Assembly: GCA_964360145.1 (NCBI GenBank)
Contig: CAYHWW010000031.1
Coordinates: forward strand, 1-25,438
DNA length: 25,438 nt
Origin: CAYHWW01 sp964360145
GTDB lineage: Bacteria > Bdellovibrionota > UBA1018 > CAYHWW01
Direction of reading: 5' to 3'
A model generated the notes under the pieces. It was not told the origin of the DNA. It searched no databases and worked only from the letters and a program-made list of their open reading frames with translations. Shown here in pieces: positions 1-6,087 of the stretch. Numbering within the stretch: the stretch's first letter is position 1; each line of letters starts with the position of its first letter. Both the position numbers and the translations under genes were made by a program.

Positions 1-80
1 TCCACGCGGCGCACATGAGTGCGCCTTGGTCGCCGGGCTCCTCCTCCGCCTCGCTCTGCGGGAAAAGCCCTTCGCCTAAC
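1..80 (+). repeat. Palindromic repeat element, copy 1 (left end cut by window)
   Basis: Right-hand part of the element also found at 125-376 and 13545-13610. The sequence at 53-70 (GCTCTGCGGGAAAAGCCC) corresponds to the right clamp arm of the other copies, and 71-78 (TTCGCCTA) is the shared terminus. Positions 1-46 resemble the reverse complement of about 222-265 in copy 2, including a hairpin module GGCGCAC-ATGA-GTGCGCC at 8-25. The left arm lies outside the window. If the clamp is conserved, GGGCTTTTCCCGCAGAGC or a close variant should occur just upstream. No coding function is apparent. Confidence 0.75.
8..25. repeat. Short hairpin module (copy at 8-25)
   Basis: Perfect 7-bp stem GGCGCAC / GTGCGCC with the 4-nt loop ATGA. 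It is homologous to the hairpin at 242-259 (AGCGCAC-TCCT-GTGCGCT). The outermost pair is G-C here and A-T there, so both sides of the stem changed together. It lies inside repeat copy 1. Confidence 0.7.
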
Positions 81-124
81 CAAATTTTGGGTTGAGAATC
101 TACTGTAAAAACAGAGTCTACGAA
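81..124. other. Spacer between two inverted repeat copies
   Basis: About 44 nt of sequence unrelated to the repeat separate the inward-facing ends of copies 1 and 2. It contains a weak ACTGT-AAAA-ACAG inverted repeat near 102-114. I see no gene, promoter or recognisable site in it. Confidence 0.4.
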
Positions 125-152
125 TAGGCGAAGGTATTTTGCCGGGGAGCGA

Positions 153-221
153 GGATTTCCGGGCACGAGCCCGGAAATCGGTCAGCGCAGCTGCGCCGAA
201 GCAGGATGCGTAGGCGACGGG
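153..221. repeat. 69-bp direct repeat, unit A, with 11-bp hairpin
   Basis: Nearly identical to 264-332 (period 111 bp). It opens with a perfect 11-bp stem, GATTTCCGGGC (154-164) and GCCCGGAAATC (169-179), with loop ACGA. It continues through a GCGCAGCTGCGC palindrome and ends GTAGGCGACGGG. Compared with unit B, two adjacent stem pairs are C-G instead of T-A. Confidence 0.8.
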
Positions 222-241
222 AGGAGGAAGTGGCCGACCAA

Positions 242-259
242 AGCGCACTCCTGTGCGCT
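242..259. repeat. Short hairpin module (copy at 242-259)
   Basis: Perfect stem AGCGCAC / GTGCGCT with loop TCCT, between the two 69-bp direct repeats. Homologous, in inverted orientation, to the module at 8-25 of copy 1. Confidence 0.7.
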
Positions 260-263
260 GCGT

Positions 264-332
264 GGATTTTTGGGCAGGAGCCCAAAAATCGGTCAGCGAA
301 GCTGCGCCGGAGCAGGATGCGTAGGCGACGGG
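264..332. repeat. 69-bp direct repeat, unit B, with 11-bp hairpin
   Basis: Second unit of the pair, offset by 111 bp from unit A. The stem is GATTTTTGGGC (265-275) and GCCCAAAAATC (280-290) with loop AGGA. The TT/AA replacing CC/GG of unit A is a double compensatory change. The remainder differs from unit A at only a few positions. Confidence 0.8.
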
Positions 333-373
333 CCACGACGACGACAACGAAGCTCCCCGGCAAAAGACCGAGC

Positions 374-1204
374 CTAGAATTTTAGGCCTTTGACTGCGTC
401 GTCATTGATCTTGATCTTAGACTGCGTGCGCAGCTTGCTGATGGTTTCCTGGGCCAAGGAGGATCTCAGATCTTCTTTGACCCGGGCTTCCACCTCTTCG
501 AAATTGGGGATGCGGCCGTGCTTGATCTCCACTAAGCGAATGATGTGGTAGCCGTATACACTCTTCACAGGGCCCTTCACTTCGCCTTTGCGCATGTTAA
601 AGGCCGTTGAAGCGAACTCTGGCACCATGCGATCCCGGGTGAAGAAACCCAGATCACCACCGTTATCCTGCACGGTGGGGTCCACGGAATTCTTCTTCGC
701 GAGCTCAGAGAACTCTTTTTCGTTCTTTGTCTTTTGAGCTTCAACCGCGATTTTACCGGCCTGATCGATGTCCGTGACCAGAATGTGCATGGCGCGCACC
801 TGGGTGGAATCATAGTTGGACTTGTTCTTCTCAAAGAATTCTTTCACAGCGGACTTGCCCAACTTGGACTCGATGGACTTCTGTAGATAGCGGGTAGCCA
901 AGAACTGCTTCTTAAAGCGGTCCAGAGCTTTTTTGTACTCATCATCCTGTTCGATACCGGACTTCTTGGCGGCCTGGAGCAAGAGCTCGGCGTTCACCGC
1001 GCCCTCGACGATTTCCCGTCGTGAGCTCTGATCTTTATTGAGGCGCTCTTTTTGGAGCTCATTGAGAACCACATAGTCGGACAAAATATCTTTGGCGTCG
1101 ATCGCAGTCTCATTGACCGTGGCCACCGGCGCGGCGTGCGTAGATACGGCGAGCAGCATAAATGCCGCAGAGATACCAAATCGCTGAATGAAATTACGGT
1201 ACAT
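374..1204 (-). CDS. Secreted parvulin-type peptidyl-prolyl cis-trans isomerase (PpiC/SurA-like)
   Basis: A 276-residue periplasmic folding factor that isomerises X-Pro bonds in exported proteins. Residues 1-24 form a signal peptide ending near STHA. A SurA-like N-terminal helical region follows, and the parvulin domain spans about residues 135-230. Diagnostic motifs are MHILV, the NGGDLGFF segment, MVPEFASTAF and YGYHIIRL. There is one rotamase domain, unlike SurA, which has two. The start at 1204 is supported by a GAGGAG Shine-Dalgarno 5 nt upstream. It lies 15 nt after the DUF1704 gene and is probably co-transcribed with it. A lipobox is absent, so it should be soluble in the periplasm, unlike PrsA. 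The stop TAG (374-376) coincides with the terminal TAG of the adjacent repeat element, so the C-terminus may have been reset by its insertion. An exact family name (ppiC, ppiD or surA) cannot be chosen. Confidence 0.9.
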   Translation of the reverse strand: MYRNFIQRFGISAAFMLLAVSTHAAPVATVNETAIDAKDILSDYVVLNELQKERLNKDQSSRREIVEGAVNAELLLQAAKKSGIEQDDEYKKALDRFKKQFLATRYLQKSIESKLGKSAVKEFFEKNKSNYDSTQVRAMHILVTDIDQAGKIAVEAQKTKNEKEFSELAKKNSVDPTVQDNGGDLGFFTRDRMVPEFASTAFNMRKGEVKGPVKSVYGYHIIRLVEIKHGRIPNFEEVEARVKEDLRSSLAQETISKLRTQSKIKINDDAVKGLKF

Positions 1205-1219
1205 GGGGGCTCCTCGGGT

Positions 1220-2500
1220 TCAGAAAATCTTGGAGAAATGCTCCTGCACTTTGCTCATATCAATCATATTAAAAACATTGGAAAAACTCATCCAAACTGC
1301 GACGCCATCCAGATCAGCTATCTGTGGAGGCACATACTTCGGCGCGTCAATAACTCCCTCCACATACTTGCGGTACAACAATGGTACGTCCATGGCATTG
1401 ACCTTGCCCACAAAAAGAAAACGAATGTACTCAGGCTTCCCTGCCCTCATGGCAGCCCTCATAAAGTTGTAGTTCTCAATGAACCCCTTGATATACGAAA
1501 CATCCTTCGTAAATGGCGCTCCACCTTCAACCACCCCTCCCCGGAAGACCCTCCTTGCGTTGGCAATGCAGTCCTCTTCTGTGTAGCCTTCAGTGCGGTA
1601 GAACTCGATAAGCTCCAGGATGTTCGCGCCATCCTCAGCCTTATCAATACCCAAGACCCGGTCATTCACTGTACGTGCCCGGCGGGGATAGCTGACGAAG
1701 TTGAAGATCTCCATCAACACGGCCAGCCCCTCCTGGGTGCTCGCTACCCGCGGTGGTCCCTTGGACAGAAATTTTGCCACATGCTGGTTAGTACCGTTCA
1801 GTGTTGTGCCCACATGCACCCAGCCCTCGTGGACCTCGAGAATATCGATGTCTCGCTTGGCAAATATGGCCCCCTCCCGGATTTTCACCACGTCGCCACC
1901 AGCAGCGGAATCGGCAACAATACCATCTGAGATTTTTGCTCGAACAGTATTGTCATGGAAGTAGTCATCGAAACGTTTATTGAGGGCGCTGACTACCGCC
2001 TCCGCACCCAAGTCTTCAACCAGGGTCTCTCCCAGCACCCGATCCCCAATAATCGAGAAGATATCGTACATGGAGCGGGCCACATCATTGATGGTGGTTT
2101 TGCCATCCAGAAAATAGCCCTTGGGGGAGCCGTAAAGTTTTTTTGAATATTCGTAGAACTCTTTCGTTCCACGAACTTTGAGCATTCGCACAACGTCCTG
2201 GTATTCCTCACAGTTGGTGACCATGAGCTGCGCCAGCTCGTCTGTACCACCCATGATCTCCTTGATGGACTTGATGATGTCAGCGAACTCTTCAAGCTTG
2301 GCGGAGGGGTCAAATCCCAGATCCAACGTCTCGTAATAGTCCTTACCGAGCTGTGGCATTTCCTTGAATTTGCTTTTACGCAGCTGTTCTTCAACTGCGT
2401 TGGGCCATTTAATGGCATCCAGAATACGGATAGGCCTTTGAGCATCCACCATGCGCTCAGAGAGCAGTTTCACCTTCTCTTTATATGTTGACCAAACCAT
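1220..2500 (-). CDS. DUF1704 / QEGLA-motif protein, predicted MATCAP-like zinc metallopeptidase
   Basis: A 426-residue cytoplasmic protein with no signal peptide. It carries TQEGLA at residues 255-260, the motif that names the 'flavohemoglobin expression-modulating QEGLA motif' family (DUF1704). It also has HEGWVH at 224-229, an HExxxH metal site. In eukaryotic MATCAP tyrosine carboxypeptidases of the same superfamily, HExxxH histidines and a downstream glutamate bind zinc. By analogy H224, H229 and E257 are the likely ligands and E225 the catalytic base. A further conserved-looking segment, FTKDVSYIKGF, is at 330-340. No bacterial substrate is known to me. It follows the rpsI terminator and precedes the parvulin gene. 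No Shine-Dalgarno is visible before the ATG, where a hairpin sits instead. Family membership is confident; peptidase activity is inference. Confidence 0.85.
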   Translation of the reverse strand: MVWSTYKEKVKLLSERMVDAQRPIRILDAIKWPNAVEEQLRKSKFKEMPQLGKDYYETLDLGFDPSAKLEEFADIIKSIKEIMGGTDELAQLMVTNCEEYQDVVRMLKVRGTKEFYEYSKKLYGSPKGYFLDGKTTINDVARSMYDIFSIIGDRVLGETLVEDLGAEAVVSALNKRFDDYFHDNTVRAKISDGIVADSAAGGDVVKIREGAIFAKRDIDILEVHEGWVHVGTTLNGTNQHVAKFLSKGPPRVASTQEGLAVLMEIFNFVSYPRRARTVNDRVLGIDKAEDGANILELIEFYRTEGYTEEDCIANARRVFRGGVVEGGAPFTKDVSYIKGFIENYNFMRAAMRAGKPEYIRFLFVGKVNAMDVPLLYRKYVEGVIDAPKYVPPQIADLDGVAVWMSFSNVFNMIDMSKVQEHFSKIF

Positions 2501-2502
2501 GT

Positions 2503-2527
2503 GTCTTTGGAGCGATGCCCCAAAGAC
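2503..2527 (-). promoter_or_regulatory. Hairpin directly before the DUF1704 gene start
   Basis: Perfect 8-bp inverted repeat GTCTTTGG (2503-2510) / CCAAAGAC (2520-2527) with a 9-nt loop. It ends 2 nt before the ATG at 2500 and occupies the place where a ribosome-binding site would be expected. None is visible. It could mask initiation or cap the 5' end of a short leader. Confidence 0.45.
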
Positions 2528-2528
2528 A

Positions 2529-2534
2529 ATTGTA
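2529..2534 (-). promoter_or_regulatory. Possible -10 box for the DUF1704-parvulin pair
   Basis: TACAAT on the minus strand, between the rpsI terminator and the gene start. Only a weak -35 (TATTCA, 17 nt upstream) can be matched. If used, the transcript would begin at or in the hairpin at 2503-2527. Confidence 0.3.
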
Positions 2535-2558
2535 GCTGCTGCGGTGGCTCATGAATAA

Positions 2559-2600
2559 AGAAAAAGGCCCTGGGAAGGGTTTAACCTCTCCCAGGGCCTT
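2559..2600 (-). terminator. Rho-independent terminator after rpsI
   Basis: A 12-bp perfect stem, AAGGCCCTGGGA (2564-2575) with TCCCAGGGCCTT (2589-2600), extended inward by further pairs. On the minus strand it is followed by a T-rich run (complement of 2559-2565, then TTTATT). It begins about 31 nt past the S9 stop codon and closes the efp-to-rpsI gene string. Confidence 0.9.
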
Positions 2601-2631
2601 ATTGTTCTCGGCAACCAATGCCGCGCTATAA

Positions 2632-3021
2632 TTAGCGCTTGGAGTATTGGTAGCGCTTGCGGGCGCCAGACCTGCCGTATTTTTTCCGCTCAACCTCACG
2701 GCTGTCGCGAGTGAGGAAGCCGGCCTTCTTCAACACGGCGCGCAGGGCCTCATCATAAATGAGGAGGGCCTTGGAAATGCCGTGCTTGGTGGCTTGTGCC
2801 TGAGCAGAGGTACCACCACCGATGACGTTGACCTTGATGTCGAACTTATCAACGCTGTTGGTGAGCCCAAAAGGCTGTTGAATGATCATTTGGGACGTTG
2901 CGCGGGGGAAGTAGTCGTTCACCGTGCGCTCGTTGATGGTGATCTTGCCGGAACCGTGGGTCATGTAGACCCGGGCGATGGCTGTTTTTCTCTTGCCCAC
3001 TGCTTGGATGGTTTTATCCAT
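2632..3021 (-). CDS. rpsI: 30S ribosomal protein S9
   Basis: 129 residues, the normal length for bacterial S9. The N-terminal region has AVGKRKTAIARVY and the TINERTVNDYF segment. The basic C-terminal tail, GRSGARKRYQYSKR, is the conserved extension that reaches the ribosomal P-site tRNA. It lies 18 nt after rplM, the standard L13-S9 pair, and is followed by a strong intrinsic terminator. No anomalies seen. Confidence 0.98.
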   Translation of the reverse strand: MDKTIQAVGKRKTAIARVYMTHGSGKITINERTVNDYFPRATSQMIIQQPFGLTNSVDKFDIKVNVIGGGTSAQAQATKHGISKALLIYDEALRAVLKKAGFLTRDSREVERKKYGRSGARKRYQYSKR

Positions 3022-3039
3022 TTCTTAAAAGCCTCTCTA

Positions 3040-3492
3040 TTACTTTGTCGCGGTAGTTTTTTTGCGCTGAGGGCGGGCCCAGGGCTGGGGATTTTGAGCC
3101 TTGTGTGGATGCTCCACACCATCGTAAATCTTCAGCTTGCCGATTTGCTGGCGCCCCAACACGCCCTTGCCGATCATGCCCCATACGGCGCGTTCAATCT
3201 GCTCGGCGTTGCCCACATCTTTTGCTTGGCGAATTTTGAGGCCACTCACAAAGCCGGAGTGATCGTAATACAGTTTGCCCTCAGCCTTGTTGCCAGTAAT
3301 TTTGACTTCAGCGGCATTGATGACGATGGCAAAATCACCGGTGTCCACATGAGGGGTGTACGTAACCTTGTGTTTGCCACGGATGACGTTGGCAATCTCA
3401 GTAGCCATGCGGCCTAGAGTTTGGCCCTTGGCATCAAACACAAACCAATTTTTCTTGTTCTGATCAATATTCTTCTCAAAATGCGTAGGCAT
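3040..3492 (-). CDS. rplM: 50S ribosomal protein L13
   Basis: 150 residues, a normal length. Family signatures include the W-FVFDAKGQTLGRMATEIA N-terminal segment, the GKHKVTYTPHVDTGDF region and YYDHSGF. L13 is an early 23S rRNA-binding protein. Unusually, it follows the Omp85 gene by only 20 nt, so it is likely transcribed with the tamB-tamA string. No Shine-Dalgarno is visible. The start codon instead forms part of a 9-bp hairpin with the tamA stop region. L13 represses its own operon in E. coli, so a structure here could be regulatory, but that link is inference. Confidence 0.98.
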   Translation of the reverse strand: MPTHFEKNIDQNKKNWFVFDAKGQTLGRMATEIANVIRGKHKVTYTPHVDTGDFAIVINAAEVKITGNKAEGKLYYDHSGFVSGLKIRQAKDVGNAEQIERAVWGMIGKGVLGRQQIGKLKIYDGVEHPHKAQNPQPWARPQRKKTTATK

Positions 3493-3520
3493 AGGGGGTG
3501 TTCTATAACCGACCCCCTAT
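3491..3520 (-). promoter_or_regulatory. Hairpin joining tamA stop and rplM start codons
   Basis: Perfect 9-bp inverted repeat ATAGGGGGT (3491-3499 on the plus strand) / ACCCCCTAT (3512-3520), with a 12-nt loop. In the mRNA the 5' arm contains the tamA UAG stop and the 3' arm contains the first two bases of the rplM AUG. A ribosome terminating on tamA would open the stem, which suggests translational coupling or control of L13 synthesis. Confidence 0.6.
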
Positions 3521-6087
3521 ATGATGCCAACCGAAAAGTGGAATTGCCCCGCCTTCTCATCCGCCCGGCGATTGATCTTCATGCCGTAGTCAAAATTGAT
3601 CGGTCCGATGGGGGTCATATAATGGAGCCCCAGTCCTGCCCCAACCCTGAGGAAGGGGGCAGCCCGGAGGACATCAAGGAACAAGTTCCCCGCATCGATA
3701 AATGGCGCCATTTTCAGGTCCCCCGCCAACGGCATCTCGAATTGGGTTCTTAAATTGATGAAACTCAAAGATCCAAAAATGGCGAACTTATCGCGGTTTA
3801 TTGAGTCCTCAGTGAACCCGCGAATGCTTGCATATCCCCCTAGTCGAAAAGTCTTAATCAGGGGAATCTGGTTAGATATCAAGCTTCTAGCATGCCCGCC
3901 AGAAACTACATTAGACCAAACAATGCCTAAAGGTAGAGGGACGTAAAAATGGGTCCCCGCTGTCCACTTATAGTACCCGACCGCACTACTCGACTCTATG
4001 TTCCGCGTAGCCAGGACGGGTTGGGCGTACTCATAGGAAAGAGTGGTGATCTGCCCCCGAGTGGCCATAAAGGGGCTATCCCTGGTATCAAAGGCAACCA
4101 TGGGCGTAATAGAGCCGATCAAAAGAGTCTGATTATCAATGGCATCAGGGGCCCCAAACTGACGAATACGCTCCAAGCGATATGTCAGCTTACCGAGAAG
4201 CTGTGGCACGAAAAGTTTACGGTCCATGGCAACCGAAAGCTGGGTTTGCATCGCATTGAAGTCGATGAACTGGCGCCTAGAGGTATTCAAGCCGAAGGAA
4301 AGGCCGTTCCGGGTGCCCAAGAATCTGGGGTCAATAAGAGAACTTTGTAGCCCATACTCGACAAATTGATAGGGGAACGTGCCGCCGATACGACGGTTGG
4401 TGTCGCCTGACAGAGCGGCACTATAGCCTCGACCGAAGAGGTTGTTGTATCCAACGCGGGCAAAGCCGCGAAAACCCAGGTCTGAACGGAACCCCGGACC
4501 GAACTCCACAAGACCCGGCTCCCCTTCCCTGACCTCGATGAGGAGGTCTCTGTAATCGCTTCCCAAAGCGGAGGACTGGGGCCTGATTTTCACTTCCGTA
4601 AAAATCCCCAGTCGGCGCAGGGAGTCATCAAGGGCGAAGACATCCTTAGCAAGCCACCATTGGCCCGTTTTGATTTCAACCTCGCGCATCACCACATGGC
4701 GCTTGGTCTTAGTCAGACCCTCCACGCGAATATCGCCGACCTTGATGCGTGGGCCCTCCTCCACATCGATGCGGATGTCCACGCGTCGATTGCGATCTGA
4801 AAAACGAACGACTTGGGCGGGCTCAGGCGCTACCCTGCTGAGCATGAATCCCTGAGCCACATACTCACCCCTGAGCTTCTGCAATGACTCCTCGAAGTGG
4901 TATGGATTGAATGGCGAACCAGACTTGAGACCCAAACGAGTCATCACATTCGCCTCTCCAAGATTGTTCGCACCAATGACCCGAACTTCACCGATGAGCG
5001 TGCGTTCGCCCTCAAAAAACTGCAGCATGATGCTGACGCCCGCACCGTCTTTGTCCGCAACAAGTGTGCGGGACACCAGCTTCGCCGTAAGATATCCCGA
5101 GGACTTCAGAAACTCGATGGAGGACTGGATGCCACTGTCAACATCTCTCTCGACGAAGTAGCCACGCTGCACGAGACGGGAGGATCCTCGATAGAAACTA
5201 TCAGTAGTTGAACGACGATTTTGAGGCGCAAGCCCTTCAAATCGGATTCCCGCAATCTGGACTCGATCCCCCTCGTGAATGGAAAATATTATCCGCTTAC
5301 CCCTATCCCCCTCGGAATATATTGGTGAAATCGTGACATTCGCGTAGCCACGGGCTTTATACTCGTCAGTGAATTTTCGGAGGAGGACTCCCACGTAGTC
5401 CTTTCCTAAATCAGTGGCCTTGAGCACAGCCATGATCTCATTCAAGTCTCCCCTGGAAAATACCGTATTTCCCATGAACCCAAAGGTAACAAGATCACCA
5501 TACTGGACGGATACATCGATATCCACGCTGCTATTGTCTGGAGCAAAGCGGAGACGTACCTTCTCCGTATTTGCCTGAATGTAGTCTTCCTTCATGAGAT
5601 GCTCATGCAAGACGCGGAGCTGATCCTGGAGTTTCTCCCCGTCAAATCGCTCACCAGCCTCCATATTCAGCGTTTTGTACATGCCACGCATGAATCTTTT
5701 GAGGCTCGCCCTGCGCTCGATATTTTGAGGCTCGGAGATGCCAACGCTTTTGATTGTACATGGTGGGCCCTCATTTATTTTGAGTATATAAAGAATCCCC
5801 TCGGACAGGGTTTCCGCCTTTACATCCACGGATGCGGAGAAGAACCCCCTACGACGAAGATACTCCTTTGTGACCGCACGTCCCAACTCAATATAGTTCT
5901 CCTTCCATATGTCACCTACGGTAAAGGGCAGCGCCTTCTCGATGGCACTGGCTGGTACGTGGCCGATGCCGAAATAACGTATTTCATTGAGGACGGCACT
6001 CTTACGATCATCTTGCGCGAGAGCGCTGGTGGTCAACGCAGCGGCAAAGGCTAGGGCAGAGACGAACCTCAGCACCTGCGTCATCAT
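3517..6087 (-). CDS. tamA: Omp85-family outer-membrane assembly protein, TamA/BamA-like
   Basis: 856 residues from the ATG at 6087, which overlaps the tamB stop as ATGA. An in-frame ATG 12 nt upstream is less likely. A signal peptide ends near ALA-QDD. Six POTRA-like units follow, at about 30-108, 109-198, 199-275, 276-362, 363-446 and 447-524, mostly closing with an EG-containing strand (INEGP, IHEGD, FEGER, VEEGP, VREGEPG). The C-terminal barrel runs from about 525. It has the loop-6 motif SIRGF (about 755-759) and the strand FIDAGN (about 796-801). E. coli TamA has three POTRAs and BamA five, so length and domain count suit neither. The neighbouring tamB favours a TamA role, but BamA cannot be excluded. 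The protein ends in Ile, not the usual aromatic residue. Confidence 0.9.
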   Translation of the reverse strand: MMTQVLRFVSALAFAAALTTSALAQDDRKSAVLNEIRYFGIGHVPASAIEKALPFTVGDIWKENYIELGRAVTKEYLRRRGFFSASVDVKAETLSEGILYILKINEGPPCTIKSVGISEPQNIERRASLKRFMRGMYKTLNMEAGERFDGEKLQDQLRVLHEHLMKEDYIQANTEKVRLRFAPDNSSVDIDVSVQYGDLVTFGFMGNTVFSRGDLNEIMAVLKATDLGKDYVGVLLRKFTDEYKARGYANVTISPIYSEGDRGKRIIFSIHEGDRVQIAGIRFEGLAPQNRRSTTDSFYRGSSRLVQRGYFVERDVDSGIQSSIEFLKSSGYLTAKLVSRTLVADKDGAGVSIMLQFFEGERTLIGEVRVIGANNLGEANVMTRLGLKSGSPFNPYHFEESLQKLRGEYVAQGFMLSRVAPEPAQVVRFSDRNRRVDIRIDVEEGPRIKVGDIRVEGLTKTKRHVVMREVEIKTGQWWLAKDVFALDDSLRRLGIFTEVKIRPQSSALGSDYRDLLIEVREGEPGLVEFGPGFRSDLGFRGFARVGYNNLFGRGYSAALSGDTNRRIGGTFPYQFVEYGLQSSLIDPRFLGTRNGLSFGLNTSRRQFIDFNAMQTQLSVAMDRKLFVPQLLGKLTYRLERIRQFGAPDAIDNQTLLIGSITPMVAFDTRDSPFMATRGQITTLSYEYAQPVLATRNIESSSAVGYYKWTAGTHFYVPLPLGIVWSNVVSGGHARSLISNQIPLIKTFRLGGYASIRGFTEDSINRDKFAIFGSLSFINLRTQFEMPLAGDLKMAPFIDAGNLFLDVLRAAPFLRVGAGLGLHYMTPIGPINFDYGMKINRRADEKAGQFHFSVGII

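Larger units (their letters stand above)
125..376 (-). repeat. Palindromic repeat element, copy 2 (expanded, about 252 bp)
   Basis: Bounded by TAGGCGAAGG (125-134) and CCGAGCCTA (368-376). The clamp arms are GGTATTTTGCCGGGGAGC (133-150) and GCTCCCCGGCAAAAGACC (352-369), which pair at 17 of 18 positions. Where copy 3 has a 15-nt loop, this copy has about 200 nt made of two 69-bp direct repeats (153-221 and 264-332), a short hairpin module (242-259) and the CGACGACGACAACGAAG tract (336-352) that copy 3 also has in its loop. It is inverted relative to copies 1 and 3. GAA flanks both ends (122-124 and 377-379), a possible but weak target duplication. The terminal TAG is also the stop codon of the parvulin gene. 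Confidence 0.8.

Noticed and set aside
153..332. Possible CRISPR array from the two direct repeats
   Set aside because: Only two units with a 111-bp period, 69-bp repeats with internal hairpins, and no cas genes.
118..363. An 81-residue minus-strand reading frame in the leftmost gap
   Set aside because: It is a translation of the repeat element. Its internal protein repeats mirror the two 69-bp DNA repeats, and the DNA shows paired stem changes that explain the conservation better than a protein does.
1052..1930. A 292-residue plus-strand open frame
   Set aside because: It is antisense to the parvulin and DUF1704 genes, both of which have clear family motifs. Its translation shows no recognisable domain.
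2647..3417. A 256-residue plus-strand open frame
   Set aside because: It is antisense to rpsI and rplM, which are certain.
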